Positions 41,025 through 50,801 of a DNA stretch of 64,000 bases are shown one piece after another. A program made the translations under genes and the position numbers. Source of the stretch: Streptomyces sp. NBC_01298 (GTDB lineage: Bacteria; Actinomycetota; Actinomycetes; Streptomycetales; Streptomycetaceae). The stretch spans positions 8,308,001 through 8,372,000 of the forward strand of contig NZ_CP108414.1 of NCBI RefSeq assembly GCF_035978755.1, given 5' to 3'. Each line of letters starts with the position of its first letter. Position 1 is the first letter of the stretch. The notes beneath the pieces are model-generated. The model had not been told where the DNA came from. It ran no database searches and saw only the letters and a program-made list of their open reading frames with translations.

Positions 41025-42473
41025 TCAGTGGGCGAATGCCCCCGTGCCCGGACGGGCCGTACCGCCGTCGTCGTCGATGTCGTCCCAGTCGATCTCCATG
41101 GTGCTGCGGCTGGTGAAGACGTTGAAGAGCAGATTCAGGGCGATGGCCGTGAGGGCGCCCAGGGTGATCCCGCTGTCGAGTACGGCCCGGAGGCTGTCCG
41201 GCATCCGTTCGAAGAAGGGCGCGACCGTCGTCGGCAGTAGTGCGGCGCCGAGACTGACCGCCAGGATGAGGGTGTTCCGCTCCTCGCGCAGATCGGCCTT
41301 GCCCAGGATCTGCACGCCGACCGCGGCGACGATGCCGAACATGGATACCGCCGCCCCGCCCAGGACCGGATGGGGGATCGAGGCGACCAGGCTGCCGGCC
41401 TTCGGCAGCAGTCCGAGGACGATCATGAACACTCCGGCCGCCACCACCACGTAGCGGCTCATGACCTTCGACATGCGCACCAGGCCGATGTTCTCCGCGA
41501 ACGCCACGTACGGGAACGAGTTGAGGACGCCGCCGAGCACCGTCGCCACACCGTCGGCGCGCAGGGCGCGCGCGACGGTGTCGCCGTCGACCCTCTTGCG
41601 GGTGATCTCCCCGATGGCGTAGACGTCCCCGGTGGTCTCCACCATCGTGATCAGCGCGACGACGAGCATCGCGATGACCGGGAACGGTTCGAACCGGGGC
41701 ATGCCGTAGTGGAACGGTGTGGTGACCCCGAACCAGCCGGCCTGCTCCACGACGCCGAAGTCGACGTCCCCGAAGAGCCAGGCGACCGTCGTGCCCGCCA
41801 CGAGCCCGAGCAGCACGGCGAGACTGCTGAGGAGCGGCTTGCCGATCCGCACCAAGGCCAGGATGAAGAGCAGGGTGCCGAGCGCGTACGCGAGGTTCTT
41901 CGGAGCCCCGTATTCGGGCGTCCCGATGAGGTGCGCGCCACCGGCCGCGTCCTGGAGGGCCACGGGTATCAGGGTGATGCCGATGATGGTCAGGATGGTG
42001 CCGATGACGACCGGCGGGAAGTACTTCACCAGCTTGCCGAAGAGCGGGGCGAACATGAAGGTGGCGATGCCCGCCGTGATCACCGCTCCGTAGACGACCA
42101 GCAGCCCGGCGGTGCCGCCGCCCGCCCCCGTGCCTATGGCGATCATGGGGGAGACCGCGGTGAAGGTCACGCCTTGGACCAGGGGCAGTCTGGCGCCGAT
42201 CTTCCAGACCCCGAGGGCCTGGATGAGCGAGGCCACGCCGCAGGTCAGCAGGTCCGCGTTGATGAGGTGGACGAGTTCCTGGGGAGTGAGTCCCAGCGCG
42301 TTTCCGAGGAGGACCGGGACGATGACCGCCGCCGCGTAGAACGCCAGCACGTGCTGGAATCCGTACAGGGCGAGTCGGGGGATCGGGAGCGGTTCGTCGA
42401 CAGGGTGTGTCGTCTGTCGGTAGGTGGCCTGCCGGGAGGGCTGCCGGGGGGACTGTCGGGGCACTCTTGCCAT
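41025..42473 (-). CDS. NCS2 family uracil/xanthine permease
   Basis: A 482-residue nucleobase:cation symporter with about 12-14 helices. Family landmarks are LALYGFQHVLAFYAAAVIVPV, LPLVQGVTFTAVSPMIAIG, the substrate-binding ITMVETTGDVYAIGEIT and LGGVLNSFPYVAFAENIGLV. This QH and ET[ST]GD pattern is shared with xanthine/uric acid permeases, so purine uptake is likely. The ATG at 42473 follows AAGGCAGAG. The longer frame adds 29 unlikely residues. No purine catabolic genes are adjacent in the window. It is convergent with the HTH gene. Confidence 0.9.
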   Translation of the reverse strand: MARVPRQSPRQPSRQATYRQTTHPVDEPLPIPRLALYGFQHVLAFYAAAVIVPVLLGNALGLTPQELVHLINADLLTCGVASLIQALGVWKIGARLPLVQGVTFTAVSPMIAIGTGAGGGTAGLLVVYGAVITAGIATFMFAPLFGKLVKYFPPVVIGTILTIIGITLIPVALQDAAGGAHLIGTPEYGAPKNLAYALGTLLFILALVRIGKPLLSSLAVLLGLVAGTTVAWLFGDVDFGVVEQAGWFGVTTPFHYGMPRFEPFPVIAMLVVALITMVETTGDVYAIGEITRKRVDGDTVARALRADGVATVLGGVLNSFPYVAFAENIGLVRMSKVMSRYVVVAAGVFMIVLGLLPKAGSLVASIPHPVLGGAAVSMFGIVAAVGVQILGKADLREERNTLILAVSLGAALLPTTVAPFFERMPDSLRAVLDSGITLGALTAIALNLLFNVFTSRSTMEIDWDDIDDDGGTARPGTGAFAH

Positions 42474-42782
42474 CTCTGCCTTGCCTTCGCGAGGTAGGTG
42501 AATGAGAAAACCGCCGCCCTCCAGCCCCGGATGACGGGGCGAGGGCAGGCCGGATCGCACTCAGCCGACGCCGGGCGGTGTTGCCGACAGCGCGTCGCTC
42601 TGCATGCAGATGTGTCCTGAGTTGGCAGGACGTCCTTCGATCGGCGCATCGGAACGATCATTGATCATTGGATCCGAAGGCATTCCGGCCGGAGGGCGCT
42701 CACCATAGCCAAAGGCGGGGTTTCCTCGCGAGTAACCGGGGGCAGCGGATGGCTTCGGCCGGTCCGGCTAAGGTGGCGCCCC

Positions 42783-43436
42783 ATGAGCGATCACCTCGGC
42801 CGGACCGGATCGATGGGCGGGCCTGCCCGCATACGGGTGGCCGGCGCGATGCTGGCATGTTCGGTGCTGCTGCTGGGCGGCTGCACCGACGGTGGGGATC
42901 CGGCGGACAGGCCGGCGGCCGAGCGGAACTCTTCGGCGTCACCGTCACCGTCGGCGTCCGCGTCCGCTACCCCCTCGGCCTCGCCCTCGCCGACGGAGTC
43001 CTTCGACTCCCCGCCGTTTCCCGGGCCCGAGGCGGACGTGGTCATGGCCAAGATCGCCGGGCGGTGGGGCATGGAGGTCCACCGGCAGGGCCGCTACGGA
43101 CAGGGGCCGTTGGAGGCGAAGCGGGTCCTCCCGGAGGGGTTCACGCTCTGGGTGCGGATGGACAGGGACGACCAGGGCCGGACGCACCGCGTCGAGTGCA
43201 TGGCCCTGAACTCGACGTCCGAGAAGGTCGCGGCCACCCTGGCCGAGTGCGCGGACATCGCGCTGGACGGAAGATCGACCCCTCGGCACAAGGAGTGGAT
43301 CTCCGCGCGACTCGCCGTCGCCGACGCGCCGGACGGCCCCAAGGAGTCCGTCGACGTCCTCACGGAGAACGGCTTCACCATGCGGCTCGTCGCACGGATC
43401 ACCGGGAACATCCTGACCATCACCCCGGCCGCCTAG
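42783..43436 (+). CDS. Predicted lipoprotein of unknown function
   Basis: A 217-residue protein. The signal sequence ends in the lipobox LLGGC (Cys34), followed by a Ser/Pro/Ala-rich linker (SPSPSASASATPSASPSPTE) and a compact domain (MAKIAGRWGMEVHRQGRYGQ to MRLVARITGNILTITPAA). It is predicted to be attached to the outer face of the membrane. The family is unknown to me; similar short lipoproteins are common in streptomycetes. It ends only 12 bp from the convergent ectD stop. Confidence 0.75.
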   Translation: MSDHLGRTGSMGGPARIRVAGAMLACSVLLLGGCTDGGDPADRPAAERNSSASPSPSASASATPSASPSPTESFDSPPFPGPEADVVMAKIAGRWGMEVHRQGRYGQGPLEAKRVLPEGFTLWVRMDRDDQGRTHRVECMALNSTSEKVAATLAECADIALDGRSTPRHKEWISARLAVADAPDGPKESVDVLTENGFTMRLVARITGNILTITPAA

Positions 43437-43448
43437 CGTCCGGGAGCG

Positions 43449-44351
43449 TCAGCCCACCGGCGTGAAGTCCTGCGAGGCGATGTACCTGGGGCGGCGCACC
43501 GGGGCGGCGAAGGGCTTCACGGGTCGGTTCTCGACGCTGTTGAAGACGAGGAACACGTTGCTGCGCGGATAGGGCGTGATGTTGTCACCCGAGCCGTGCA
43601 TCGCGTTGCAGTCGAACCAGGTGGCCGAGCCCGCCTTGCCGGTGAAGACCTTGATGCCGCAGGCCGAGGCGAACTGGGTCAGAGCCTCGTCCGACGGGGT
43701 GCCCGCGTCCTGCATCTGGAGGGACTTCTTGTAGTTGTCCTTCGGCGTCGCACCGGCACAGCCCAGGAAGCTCCGGTGGGAGCCGGGCATGATCATCAGG
43801 CCGCCGTTGCTGGTGTAGTTCGGCGTCAGGGCGATGGACACCGACACGGTGCGCATGTGCGGCAGGCCGTCCTCGGCGTGCCAGGTCTCGAAATCGGAGT
43901 GCCAGTAGAAGCCGCTGGCCCCGAAACCCGGCTTGACGTTGATCCGGGACTGGTGCACGTACACCTCGGAGCCCAGGATCTGCCGCGCGCGCCCCACGAC
44001 GCGCGGATCGGCGGCGAGGGCCGCGAACACCTCGCTGATCCGGTGGACTTCGAACACGGAGCGCACTTCCCGGGACTTCGGCTCCACGATGGACCGGTCG
44101 TCGGCCAGCGTCGAGGGGTCACGGAGCAGCCGGTCCATCTCGGCCCGGTAGACCTCCGTCTCCTCGGGCGTGATCAGTTCGTCGACGGACAGGAATCCGT
44201 CGCGCTCGTAGCTCTCCAGCTCGTGGGCCCATACCGGGCCCGGCGTGCCGGGCTCGGACCAGACGACGGGGTCCACGCGGCCGGTGAGCACCTCCTCGGA
44301 GCCCCGGGTCGGATACAGGTCCTTCGCCGTGCGTGTGGATGCGTAGGTCAT
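43449..44351 (-). CDS. ectD: Ectoine hydroxylase EctD
   Basis: A 300-residue Fe(II)/2-oxoglutarate dioxygenase converting ectoine to 5-hydroxyectoine, a cytoplasmic osmo- and heat-protectant. It has the HxD motif in GFYWHSDFETWHAEDGLPHM, the distal His and Arg in CNAMHGSGDNITPYPRSN, and the signature IALTPNYTSNGGLMIMPGSH. Length fits the family. The ATG at 44351 has GAGAGGAG about nine bases upstream. It is the last gene of the ectABCD operon, 53 bp after ectC. Confidence 0.96.
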   Translation of the reverse strand: MTYASTRTAKDLYPTRGSEEVLTGRVDPVVWSEPGTPGPVWAHELESYERDGFLSVDELITPEETEVYRAEMDRLLRDPSTLADDRSIVEPKSREVRSVFEVHRISEVFAALAADPRVVGRARQILGSEVYVHQSRINVKPGFGASGFYWHSDFETWHAEDGLPHMRTVSVSIALTPNYTSNGGLMIMPGSHRSFLGCAGATPKDNYKKSLQMQDAGTPSDEALTQFASACGIKVFTGKAGSATWFDCNAMHGSGDNITPYPRSNVFLVFNSVENRPVKPFAAPVRRPRYIASQDFTPVG

Positions 44352-44404
44352 GGTGGTGCCTGCCTCTCCTCTCTGTCCTGCTCTGCTGTACGTGCGGCCG
44401 CGAC

Positions 44405-44809
44405 TCAGCCCTGGCCGGGCTCGGTGAGCAGCGGGTACACGCCGTTCTCGTCGTGGTCCTCCCGGCCGGTGACGGGCGGGTTGAAGACGCACAGGCAGCG
44501 GAAGTCCCTCTTCACGCGGAGGGTGTGCCGTTCGTGGCCGTCCAGGAGGTACATGGTTCCCGGCGTGATCGTGTGCGTCAGGCCCGTCTCCTCGTCGGTG
44601 AGCTCGGCCTCGCCCTCCGTGCAGACCACGGCCTCCACGTGGTTCGCGTACCACATGGACGTCGCGGTACCGGCGTACAGGACGGTCTCGTGCAGGGAGA
44701 AGCCGACGCGTTCCTTGGCCAGGACGATGCGCTTGCTCTCCCAGGTACCGGATGCCGCCCTGACGTGGCGGTCGGTTCCCTCGAGGTCCCGGAACGATCG
44801 GACGATCAT
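44405..44809 (-). CDS. ectC: L-ectoine synthase EctC
   Basis: A 134-residue cupin that closes N-gamma-acetyl-diaminobutyrate to ectoine. Landmarks are [52 protein letters not shown] and [16 protein letters not shown], with the metal and substrate residues in the cupin barrel. Full length. It lies 40 bp after ectB and 53 bp before ectD on the same strand, so it is co-transcribed. Confidence 0.97.
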   Translation of the reverse strand: MIVRSFRDLEGTDRHVRAASGTWESKRIVLAKERVGFSLHETVLYAGTATSMWYANHVEAVVCTEGEAELTDEETGLTHTITPGTMYLLDGHERHTLRVKRDFRCLCVFNPPVTGREDHDENGVYPLLTEPGQG

Positions 44810-44849
44810 GGTGGTGTGCCCTTCGTGGTGTGTGGCGGAGTGCCGGGGG

Positions 44850-46112
44850 TCAGGCGGTTTCGCGGACGGAGCGGGCGAGGATGTCGAGGCCCTCGTCGAG
44901 TTCGTCGCCGGTGACGGTGAGCGGCGGGAGGAGCTTCACGACCTCGCCCTCCGGACCCGAGGTCTCCACGAGGAGACCGTGCTCGAAGGCCTTCCGGCAC
45001 ACCGCCGCCGCACGCTCCTTGTGGGCGAACTCGATGCCCCAGACCAGTCCGCGGCCGCGGTACGTGGCACCCAGCCGGGCGTGTTCGGCGCACAGTTCGC
45101 GCAGCGCGCCCTCGATGTGCTTGCCGTGGGCGAGGGTCCCCTCGCGCAGGACGCCGTCGGCCCAGTAGGTCTCCAGGGCGGCCGTCGCGGTGACGAAGGC
45201 CGGATTGTTGCCGCGGAAGGTGCCGTTGTGCTCGCCCGGCTCCCACAGGTCCAGCTCGGGCTTGAACAGGCAGAGGGACATGGGGAGTCCGTAGCCGCTG
45301 ATCGACTTCGACAGCGTCACGATGTCGGGCGTGATGCCCGCCTCCTCGAAGGAGAAGAACTCGCCGGTCCGGCCGCAGCCCATCTGGATGTCGTCGACGA
45401 TCAGCAGCATGTCGCGGCGCCGGCACAGGTCCGCGAGCGCGCGGAGCCACTCCGCGCGCGCCACGTTGATCCCGCCTTCGCCCTGGATCGTCTCGACGAT
45501 GACCGCCGCCGGGTGGTTGAGGCCGGATCCCTGATCCTCCAGCAGGCGCTCGAACCAGAGGAAGTCGGGTACCCGGCCACCGAGATAGTTGTCGAAGGGC
45601 ATCGGGGTGCCGTGGACCAGGGGGACGCCGGCGCCGGCCCGTTTGAAGGCGTTGCCCGTGACGGCGAGGGAGCCGAGCGACATGCCGTGGAAGGCGTTGG
45701 TGAAGGAGACGACCGACTCGCGGCCCTTGGCCTTGCGTGCCAGCTTGAGCGCCGCTTCGACGGCATTGGTCCCGGTGGGCCCCGGGAACATCACCTTGTA
45801 GTTCAGCGCGCGGGGTTCGAGGACGTGGGACCGGAAGGCCTCGAGGAAGGACCGCTTGGCCGTCGTCGCCATGTCGAGCCCGTGCGTGATCCCGTCCCGC
45901 TCCAGGTAGTCGAGGAGGGCCCGCTTCAGAACGGGGTTGTTGTGCCCGTAGTTCAGGGACCCGGCGCCGGCGAAGAAGTCCAGGTAGGCGGAGCCGTGTT
46001 CGTCGTACAGCCGGGTTCCCGTGGCGCGCTCGAAGACGACGGGCCAGGCACGGCAGTAGCTGCGCACCTCGGACTCCAGGGTCTCGAAGACGGACAGGAC
46101 CGGCTCGGTCAT
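44850..46112 (-). CDS. ectB: Diaminobutyrate--2-oxoglutarate aminotransferase EctB
   Basis: A 420-residue class III aminotransferase. It makes L-2,4-diaminobutyrate from aspartate semialdehyde, using glutamate as amino donor. Visible are [20 protein letters not shown], the PLP phosphate site [39 protein letters not shown] and the PLP lysine in [19 protein letters not shown]. The ATG at 46112 follows GAGAGTTCCC; the longer frame runs into the ectA spacer. It is the second gene of the operon. Confidence 0.96.
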   Translation of the reverse strand: MTEPVLSVFETLESEVRSYCRAWPVVFERATGTRLYDEHGSAYLDFFAGAGSLNYGHNNPVLKRALLDYLERDGITHGLDMATTAKRSFLEAFRSHVLEPRALNYKVMFPGPTGTNAVEAALKLARKAKGRESVVSFTNAFHGMSLGSLAVTGNAFKRAGAGVPLVHGTPMPFDNYLGGRVPDFLWFERLLEDQGSGLNHPAAVIVETIQGEGGINVARAEWLRALADLCRRRDMLLIVDDIQMGCGRTGEFFSFEEAGITPDIVTLSKSISGYGLPMSLCLFKPELDLWEPGEHNGTFRGNNPAFVTATAALETYWADGVLREGTLAHGKHIEGALRELCAEHARLGATYRGRGLVWGIEFAHKERAAAVCRKAFEHGLLVETSGPEGEVVKLLPPLTVTGDELDEGLDILARSVRETA

Positions 46113-46202
46113 GGTCAAGGGAACTCTCCAATGAAAGAGGGGGTGTTGGGTGCGAAGCGATGAATGCGGGGGCACGGCCCCCGGTGGGTTCGGGCCGCGC
46201 GC

Positions 46203-46763
46203 TCAGAAGGAGAGCGGCCCGATGCGGTGCAGGACCTCCGGGGCGTACCCGCGGTCCGGGAACTCCTCCGGAGCGAACAGCACTTCGCGCGTGAGCGTGG
46301 CGCCGTGCCGTGCGGCGTACGAGGCGAACAGCCGCTCCGACGCGCGGTTTCCGGGAGAGATGGTGGTTTCGAGGGAGCTCAGTCCGTGCTCCGCCGCCAC
46401 GCGGGCGGAGAGACCGTCGAGCAGGGCCCGCGCGATCCCCAGACCCCGGACGGATTCGTCGACGGCGATCTGCCAGACGAGCAGGGTGCCCGGGCTTTCG
46501 GGCCGCAGGTATCCGCTCACGAATCCGACGGCACGCCCGGAGGCGTCCCGGGCCACCGCGGAGGTGCCGGCGAAGTCACGGCACCAGAGGAGATAGCTGT
46601 AGGCCGAGTTGAGGTCCAGCGTCCCGGAGTCGCGGGCGAGGCGCCACAGCAGGCGGCCGTCACCCGGGCGGGGACGGTCGATGCGCGTCGTCGGGGTGGA
46701 CGGTGCGGCCGGGGTGTTCGGCGGTGTCTTCCGGTAATGGGCCAGTTCTGCATGAGCGGTCAT
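46203..46763 (-). CDS. ectA: L-2,4-diaminobutyrate N-acetyltransferase EctA
   Basis: A 186-residue GNAT acetyltransferase and the first gene of ectABCD. Core motifs are RPGDGRLLWRLARDSGTLDL, NSAYSYLLWCRDFAGTSAVA, the acetyl-CoA loop VWQIAVDESVRGLGIARALL and LETTISPGNRASERLFASYA. Residues 1-30 are a variable tail (YRKTPPNTPAAPSTPTT). The ATG at 46763 is chosen because the longer frame extends 38 residues into the promoter region. The 277 bp upstream should hold the osmotic promoter; I could not assign -10/-35 boxes with confidence. Confidence 0.95.
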   Translation of the reverse strand: MTAHAELAHYRKTPPNTPAAPSTPTTRIDRPRPGDGRLLWRLARDSGTLDLNSAYSYLLWCRDFAGTSAVARDASGRAVGFVSGYLRPESPGTLLVWQIAVDESVRGLGIARALLDGLSARVAAEHGLSSLETTISPGNRASERLFASYAARHGATLTREVLFAPEEFPDRGYAPEVLHRIGPLSF

Positions 46764-47040
46764 GCGGGCCGAAGCTACCGAGGGTTGGATCGGATTGCAC
46801 GGCCCCAAGGGGTTACGGGGAGGACGTTGTCCGTGATATATGGAAACGCCTCCCCGAGGTGATGAAACTACCTGCAACGCGCCTGGCTTACCGCGCTAAA
46901 TCCCGTCATTTCCACCTCACCCTCGGTTTTATAACGAGCGGGTAACGTCTTCGCCGTGTCTCATATTTGCCCCTTGAATGTGACGCCTTACTCGGCGGAC
47001 CCGGGTTTAGTTCCCGGCTGCCCGGTAAGAAGGTGTCCGG

Positions 47041-48861
47041 TCAAAAGGAGGCTGCCGTAAGGGTGAGGGTCTGTTCCGCCGAGGTGCGGGCGCCGCCGAC
47101 CGGGTTGCCGGTGGTGTCGGTCCACGCTCGGGTGGGAGTGGTCTCGGCGAGGCGGCCGGACACCTCGGAGAGGCCGATCACGAGTCCGCTGTAGCGGTTC
47201 ACGAGCCGATGGGTGCCGGTGGGCCGGCCGTCGGCCGTGAAGTTCGGGATGACGAACCACTGCTGTCCGACGGAGGGCCCGCTCCGCGGTGCCTTCGTCA
47301 CGCTGGGCTTGGCCGCCCAGGCGCGTCCCGCGTTCGCCTTCGAGTCGACGCCGAGGAGCTGACGGGTGGAGGCGTTGGCGATGCGGTAGGAGCCGTCGCC
47401 GTTGGGGGTGAAGATCCACCGGCTGAGGGCCGAAGTGCCCGGGGCGGGGCTGGACGTGGTCGCCGTACTGCCCTGGACCTGGGCGAGGTGGCGGCCGGTG
47501 CCGCCGGCGATCGTGTAGGACTTGCCGGGATCGACGACCGCGGCGGGCGCGTTCGTGTCGATCACGGTGTCGTAGTACTCGCCGTCCGCGCCGCCCGAGC
47601 AGAAGAACGAGCAGTACGACCGGAACGTCTTGCCGACGACGGTGGAGCCCGTCTTGTTCACGGAGTCCAGGACCCACCGGTACCAGGAGCCGGTGCGGTA
47701 CGTGCCGGAGTCGCCGGCGAGCCGCCACTTCTGGGTGGCGAGGTTGTCGGTGACGTAGAAGCGCTGCGGCTCGCTGCCGTCCTGGTTGACCGCCTCGGGC
47801 TGGCCCACGTACATCCCCAGGTAGGCGTTGTAGGCGATGTTCATCGTCAACAGGTCCGACTTCGGCGGTAGTTCACCGGCGGCTTGCTGCTCCTGGACGT
47901 TGCCGGGGTTCGAGGGGTCGTAGTCCTTCGCCACGGGGGTGTACCCGGTGGTGTGGGTCGCGTCGACGGGCTCCATGTTGCTTTCCACGCCGCCCGTTCC
48001 GGGCTGGGACCACGAGCCGTCGTACCACTTCTGCCACGAACCGGGCGCCATCTTGCCCGACATGGGGGCGCGGGCGACGTGCGCCCGGCTGCCCGCGGTC
48101 CACGCTCCGGGGACGCCGCCCTTCGGGATGACGCGGGAGTTGTAATAGACGTAGAAGTAGCCGGAAGCGGTGTCCACGAACAGTCGGGCGTCACCGTTGC
48201 CGTAGTGGTACGTCTCGTGCGGGAAGGCCGCGGTGTCGCCGCGCCGGGTGCTGTAGGGCGAGGTGAGCACATGGTCCTTGATGGCCCACGTCCTGCCCTG
48301 GTCCTTGGACACGGCGTAGTCGATCGCGTCGTAGTGCAGGCCGTCGCCGAAGGGCCGCGGGGTGAACTCGTTGTGGACCAGCCCGTACCAGTCGCCGGTG
48401 TCGGGATCCACCCAGACGCCCATCAGGTCGCAGTAGTTCTTCTGCGCGTAGTGGGTGGTGTCCGGCGCGTACGTGGCCTCGCGCCCGGTCGGGCTGTTGT
48501 TGCAGCGCCACGTGGTGTCGTCGTTGCGGTCGTTGGCGTTCGCCGGATCGACCGCGGTGCTCAGCGAGGCGGACCGGGTGGCCGAGTCGAAGTCCTTGCC
48601 GGTGTAGAAGGTCCACTTGCGCGGGTCGTTCGCGGCGTACAGGGCGTGGGCCGACTGGTAGTAGAACGCGCCGTTCTTGTCGATGTACGTGGCGGCGGGG
48701 GTGTCGTCGGGATGGGTCCAGGGACCCTTCGCGCCGATGGAGACGGTGTACGTGGCGGCGGGGGACTGGGCCGATGCGGGGGCGGTGGCCAGGGTGCCGA
48801 ACAGGACCGCGGCCGTGGCGGCGAGCGCGATGGCGGTCCTCGTCGCGGGAGGGGCTGACAC
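47041..48861 (-). CDS. Secreted ricin-B-lectin-containing protein with large N-terminal domain
   Basis: A 606-residue exported protein. The Sec signal runs from residue 1 to about 33 (AIALAATAAVLFGTLATAPA, ASAQS). Residues 40-440 carry repeated blades (DKNGAFYYQSAHALYAANDP, then VDPDTGDWYGLVHNEFTPRP and VDTASGYFYVYYNSRV), suggesting a beta-propeller of the sialidase or GH43/GH33 type. Residues about 455-606 resemble an RICIN-type carbohydrate-binding domain (YTIAGGTGRHLAQVQG, IANASTRQLLGVDSKANAG, LVNRYSGLVIGLSE). A polysaccharide-active role is inferred; no catalytic residues were assigned. The GTG at 48861 has AGAGGAG upstream. An AT-rich repeat lies just before it. Confidence 0.75.
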   Translation of the reverse strand: MSAPPATRTAIALAATAAVLFGTLATAPASAQSPAATYTVSIGAKGPWTHPDDTPAATYIDKNGAFYYQSAHALYAANDPRKWTFYTGKDFDSATRSASLSTAVDPANANDRNDDTTWRCNNSPTGREATYAPDTTHYAQKNYCDLMGVWVDPDTGDWYGLVHNEFTPRPFGDGLHYDAIDYAVSKDQGRTWAIKDHVLTSPYSTRRGDTAAFPHETYHYGNGDARLFVDTASGYFYVYYNSRVIPKGGVPGAWTAGSRAHVARAPMSGKMAPGSWQKWYDGSWSQPGTGGVESNMEPVDATHTTGYTPVAKDYDPSNPGNVQEQQAAGELPPKSDLLTMNIAYNAYLGMYVGQPEAVNQDGSEPQRFYVTDNLATQKWRLAGDSGTYRTGSWYRWVLDSVNKTGSTVVGKTFRSYCSFFCSGGADGEYYDTVIDTNAPAAVVDPGKSYTIAGGTGRHLAQVQGSTATTSSPAPGTSALSRWIFTPNGDGSYRIANASTRQLLGVDSKANAGRAWAAKPSVTKAPRSGPSVGQQWFVIPNFTADGRPTGTHRLVNRYSGLVIGLSEVSGRLAETTPTRAWTDTTGNPVGGARTSAEQTLTLTAASF

Positions 48862-48892
48862 GGGTACTCCTCTCTGCTCACAACAGGGCGTC

Positions 48893-48920
48893 AATTAATT
48901 TGAATAGAAGCCGAATTAAT
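48893..48920. promoter_or_regulatory. AT-rich repeat AATTAATT-N13-AATTAAT upstream of the secreted ricin-type protein
   Basis: Copies at 48893-48900 and 48914-48920 are 21 bp apart, about two helical turns, in a locally very AT-rich patch of otherwise GC-rich DNA. The core is palindromic, so each copy can be a half site. It lies 30-60 bp upstream of the minus-strand start at 48861, overlapping any promoter there. It is a candidate operator for a sugar-responsive regulator. Confidence 0.45.
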
Positions 48921-48924
48921 CAAC

Positions 48925-49299
48925 GGGTGTCAAGGACCGTCACAGAGATCGCCTCAGCCCCGTTGATGCTCCTGTCGAAGTTCGCCCGACGAAGACGTCG
49001 TATGAGGTCCATCTCCCTGCGGTCGAGGACGTCGGCAGTGAGAGCTTCCTGGACCTGGGCGAGTTCCCGCCGTTGGATCCCGATGACGAGGCCGGCGAGT
49101 TCGGTCGGCTCTTGGGCATGGCTGAGGATCCGTTGACCGCGTTGACCGCGACGGAACGGGGCACTGGAGCCGAGCGCGGTCGGTGGGTCAACGAGACGTC
49201 GTCCAGGACGAGTACGGCGACTTCGTTCGCGCGGGCCGGCCCTGGCCGGCCGCGCCGGATGTTCTTTGAACTCTGCTCGGCGGTCAGGCGGATTCCGGC
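48925..49299. other. Degenerate region without an intact gene
   Basis: About 375 bp with no convincing gene. A minus-strand stretch ending at 48920 (LAGLVIGIQRRELAQVQEAL, then DRREMDLIRRLRRANFDRSI) reads like the tail of a decayed protein, but nothing upstream continues it sensibly. It borders the DNA ligase pseudogene. Confidence 0.4.
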
Positions 49300-49600
49300 G
49301 GCCGCCCGCTCCAGCGGCTGCGCGAGCCGTCCCGGGCGTACTACGGGGGCGAGAGCGGGCTGCTCGACGGCGCCGCCTACGACAGGCTGCGGCTGTCGGT
49401 GCTCGCCTGGCAGGCGGAGCGCGCCGGACGAGGTCGCCCAGGACTCCCCGACAGGCCTGGTCGGGGACGGCGCCGCCCCTGCCGGCGGCAGCGCGCACAC
49501 CGCGCGGCTGCTGAGCCTCGACAACGGCTTCGACCCGGACGGCCCGGTCGCCTGGGGAGCTTCGCTCCAGCGCCGCCGGGGCAAGGGCGTCAGCCACGCC
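49300..49600 (+). pseudogene. 5' remnant of an NAD-dependent DNA ligase (LigA-like), frameshifted and truncated by an IS
   Basis: Frame 1 reads LREPSRAYYGGESGLLDGAA, then YDRLRLSVLAWQAER to about 49426. The reading then continues in frame 2 with DEVAQDSPTGLVGDGAA, ARLLSLDNGFDPDGPVAWGA and SLQRRRGKG. Compare the intact LigA at 52091-54148: [51 protein letters not shown]. It is therefore the N-terminal part of a ligase gene with one frameshift and no KxDG active site. It stops at the left end of the IS element. Confidence 0.7.
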
Positions 49601-49655
49601 ATCGGCACCCTAAAGGCTGTCCCGTAAGTGATCTTGCCGTGTGATGATCTTGGTC

Positions 49656-50422
49656 ATGTCAGGTGTGATCACGGCATCTGAGCCGTCCTGGACAGCTCCG
49701 TTCACCGGGCTGAGCCCCCGCGCCTTCGGCAAGCTGGTGACCGACGTACGTCGCGAGGGTGTCGACTCCCCGGGCCGAGGGCGGCCGTGGAAGGTGTCAT
49801 TGGAGAATCGGGTGCTCCTGGCCGCCGCGTACCGGCGGACTAACCTGACGATGCGGCAACTGGCCCCGCTGTTCGTGGTGTCGAAGTCGGCCGCGGAGCG
49901 GGTGATCGACGACCTCAGCCGGAAGCTCGCGCTGCAACCCCGTCGTCGGTTCGCCAAGGACGCGGTGCTGATCGTGGACGGAACCCTGGCGCCCACCCGG
50001 GATCACAAGGTGGCCGAGCAGTCGAAGAACTATCGCTACTCCACCAACCATCAGGTGGTCATCGACGCAGACACCCGCCTGATCGTGGTGGTCGGCCAGC
50101 CGCTACCAGGCAATCGCAACGACTGCCGGGCCTGGGTGGAGTCCGGTGCGAAGACCGCCGTAGGCAACACGATGACCATCGCCGATGGCGGCTACCCGGG
50201 TACCGGGCTCGTGATGTCGCACCGCCGCCGCAAGGGAGAGGACCTGCCCGACTGGAAACAGGCCCACAACAGTCCCACAAGCAGGTTCGCGCCCGCGTCG
50301 AGCATGCCTTCGCCCGAATGAAGAACGGGAAGATCCTGCGCGACTGCCGGCTGCGAGGCGATGGAGTGCAGCACGCGATGCACGGCATCGCCCGCCTGCA
50401 CAACCTCGCCCTCACCGGATAG
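49656..50422 (+). pseudogene. IS5 family transposase, frameshifted
   Basis: The frame from 49656 gives an N-terminal helix-turn-helix part (LSPRAFGKLVTDVRREGVDS, MRQLAPLFVVSKSAAERVID) and the DDE-type core DAVLIVDGTLAPTRDH, with IADGGYPGTGLVMSH. At about 50270 one base is missing from an expected AAG (AACAGTCCCAC). The next frame carries the family ending SHKQVRARVEHAFARMKNGK and HGIARLHNLALTG up to the stop at 50422. A single-base deletion has therefore split the transposase. A sequencing error or a programmed shift is possible but less likely, because no slippery run is present. Confidence 0.8.
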
Positions 50423-50492
50423 CCCCCCCCACGCAGGGGAACGGGGTCGCGGGCGGGGCCGGCCTTACTCGAATGGCGTCGCACGGTGACGG

Positions 50493-50801
50493 TCAATAAA
50501 GTTCGCACTCCCAGGGCTCGATGTCCGGCTCCCCAGGAGGCGGCTTCCCGGTGCAGAATGCGTAGAGATAGGTTGCAGCCCGGCGCTCCGCGTACTTCTC
50601 ATTGACCGGTTCGCCCTGCTCGTCCAGTTCGAGGACGTTGGCGAAGATCGCGACGCAGATCTCCATCTGGGAGGGCGACTCGCGCAACTCTTCCCAGTAG
50701 TCGATCCCCTCCAGCATCGGGTGGCCTACCGAGCCCCGGGCGAGCCATCCAGCGAAGCGTCGCAGGGCTCCCGAAGCCCCAGAACTGAGATGCGATGACA
50801 T
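50493..50801 (-). CDS. DUF7677-like small protein
   Basis: A 102-residue cytoplasmic protein with LRRFAGWLARGSVGHPMLEG, IDYWEELRESPSQMEIC and VAIFANVLELDEQGEPVNEK, YAERRAATYLYAFCTG. This resembles what I remember of the DUF7677 family, small proteins of unknown role often beside toxin or immunity genes. The ATG at 50801 has no clear ribosome site. It sits on the opposite strand to the transposase, inside the IS boundaries. Confidence 0.6.
   Translation of the reverse strand: MSSHLSSGASGALRRFAGWLARGSVGHPMLEGIDYWEELRESPSQMEICVAIFANVLELDEQGEPVNEKYAERRAATYLYAFCTGKPPPGEPDIEPWECELY

Noticed and set aside
48920..49597. A 225-residue minus-strand gene
   Set aside because: Most of it is Arg/Pro/Ala-rich shadow of the ligase remnant; only its last part looks protein-like.
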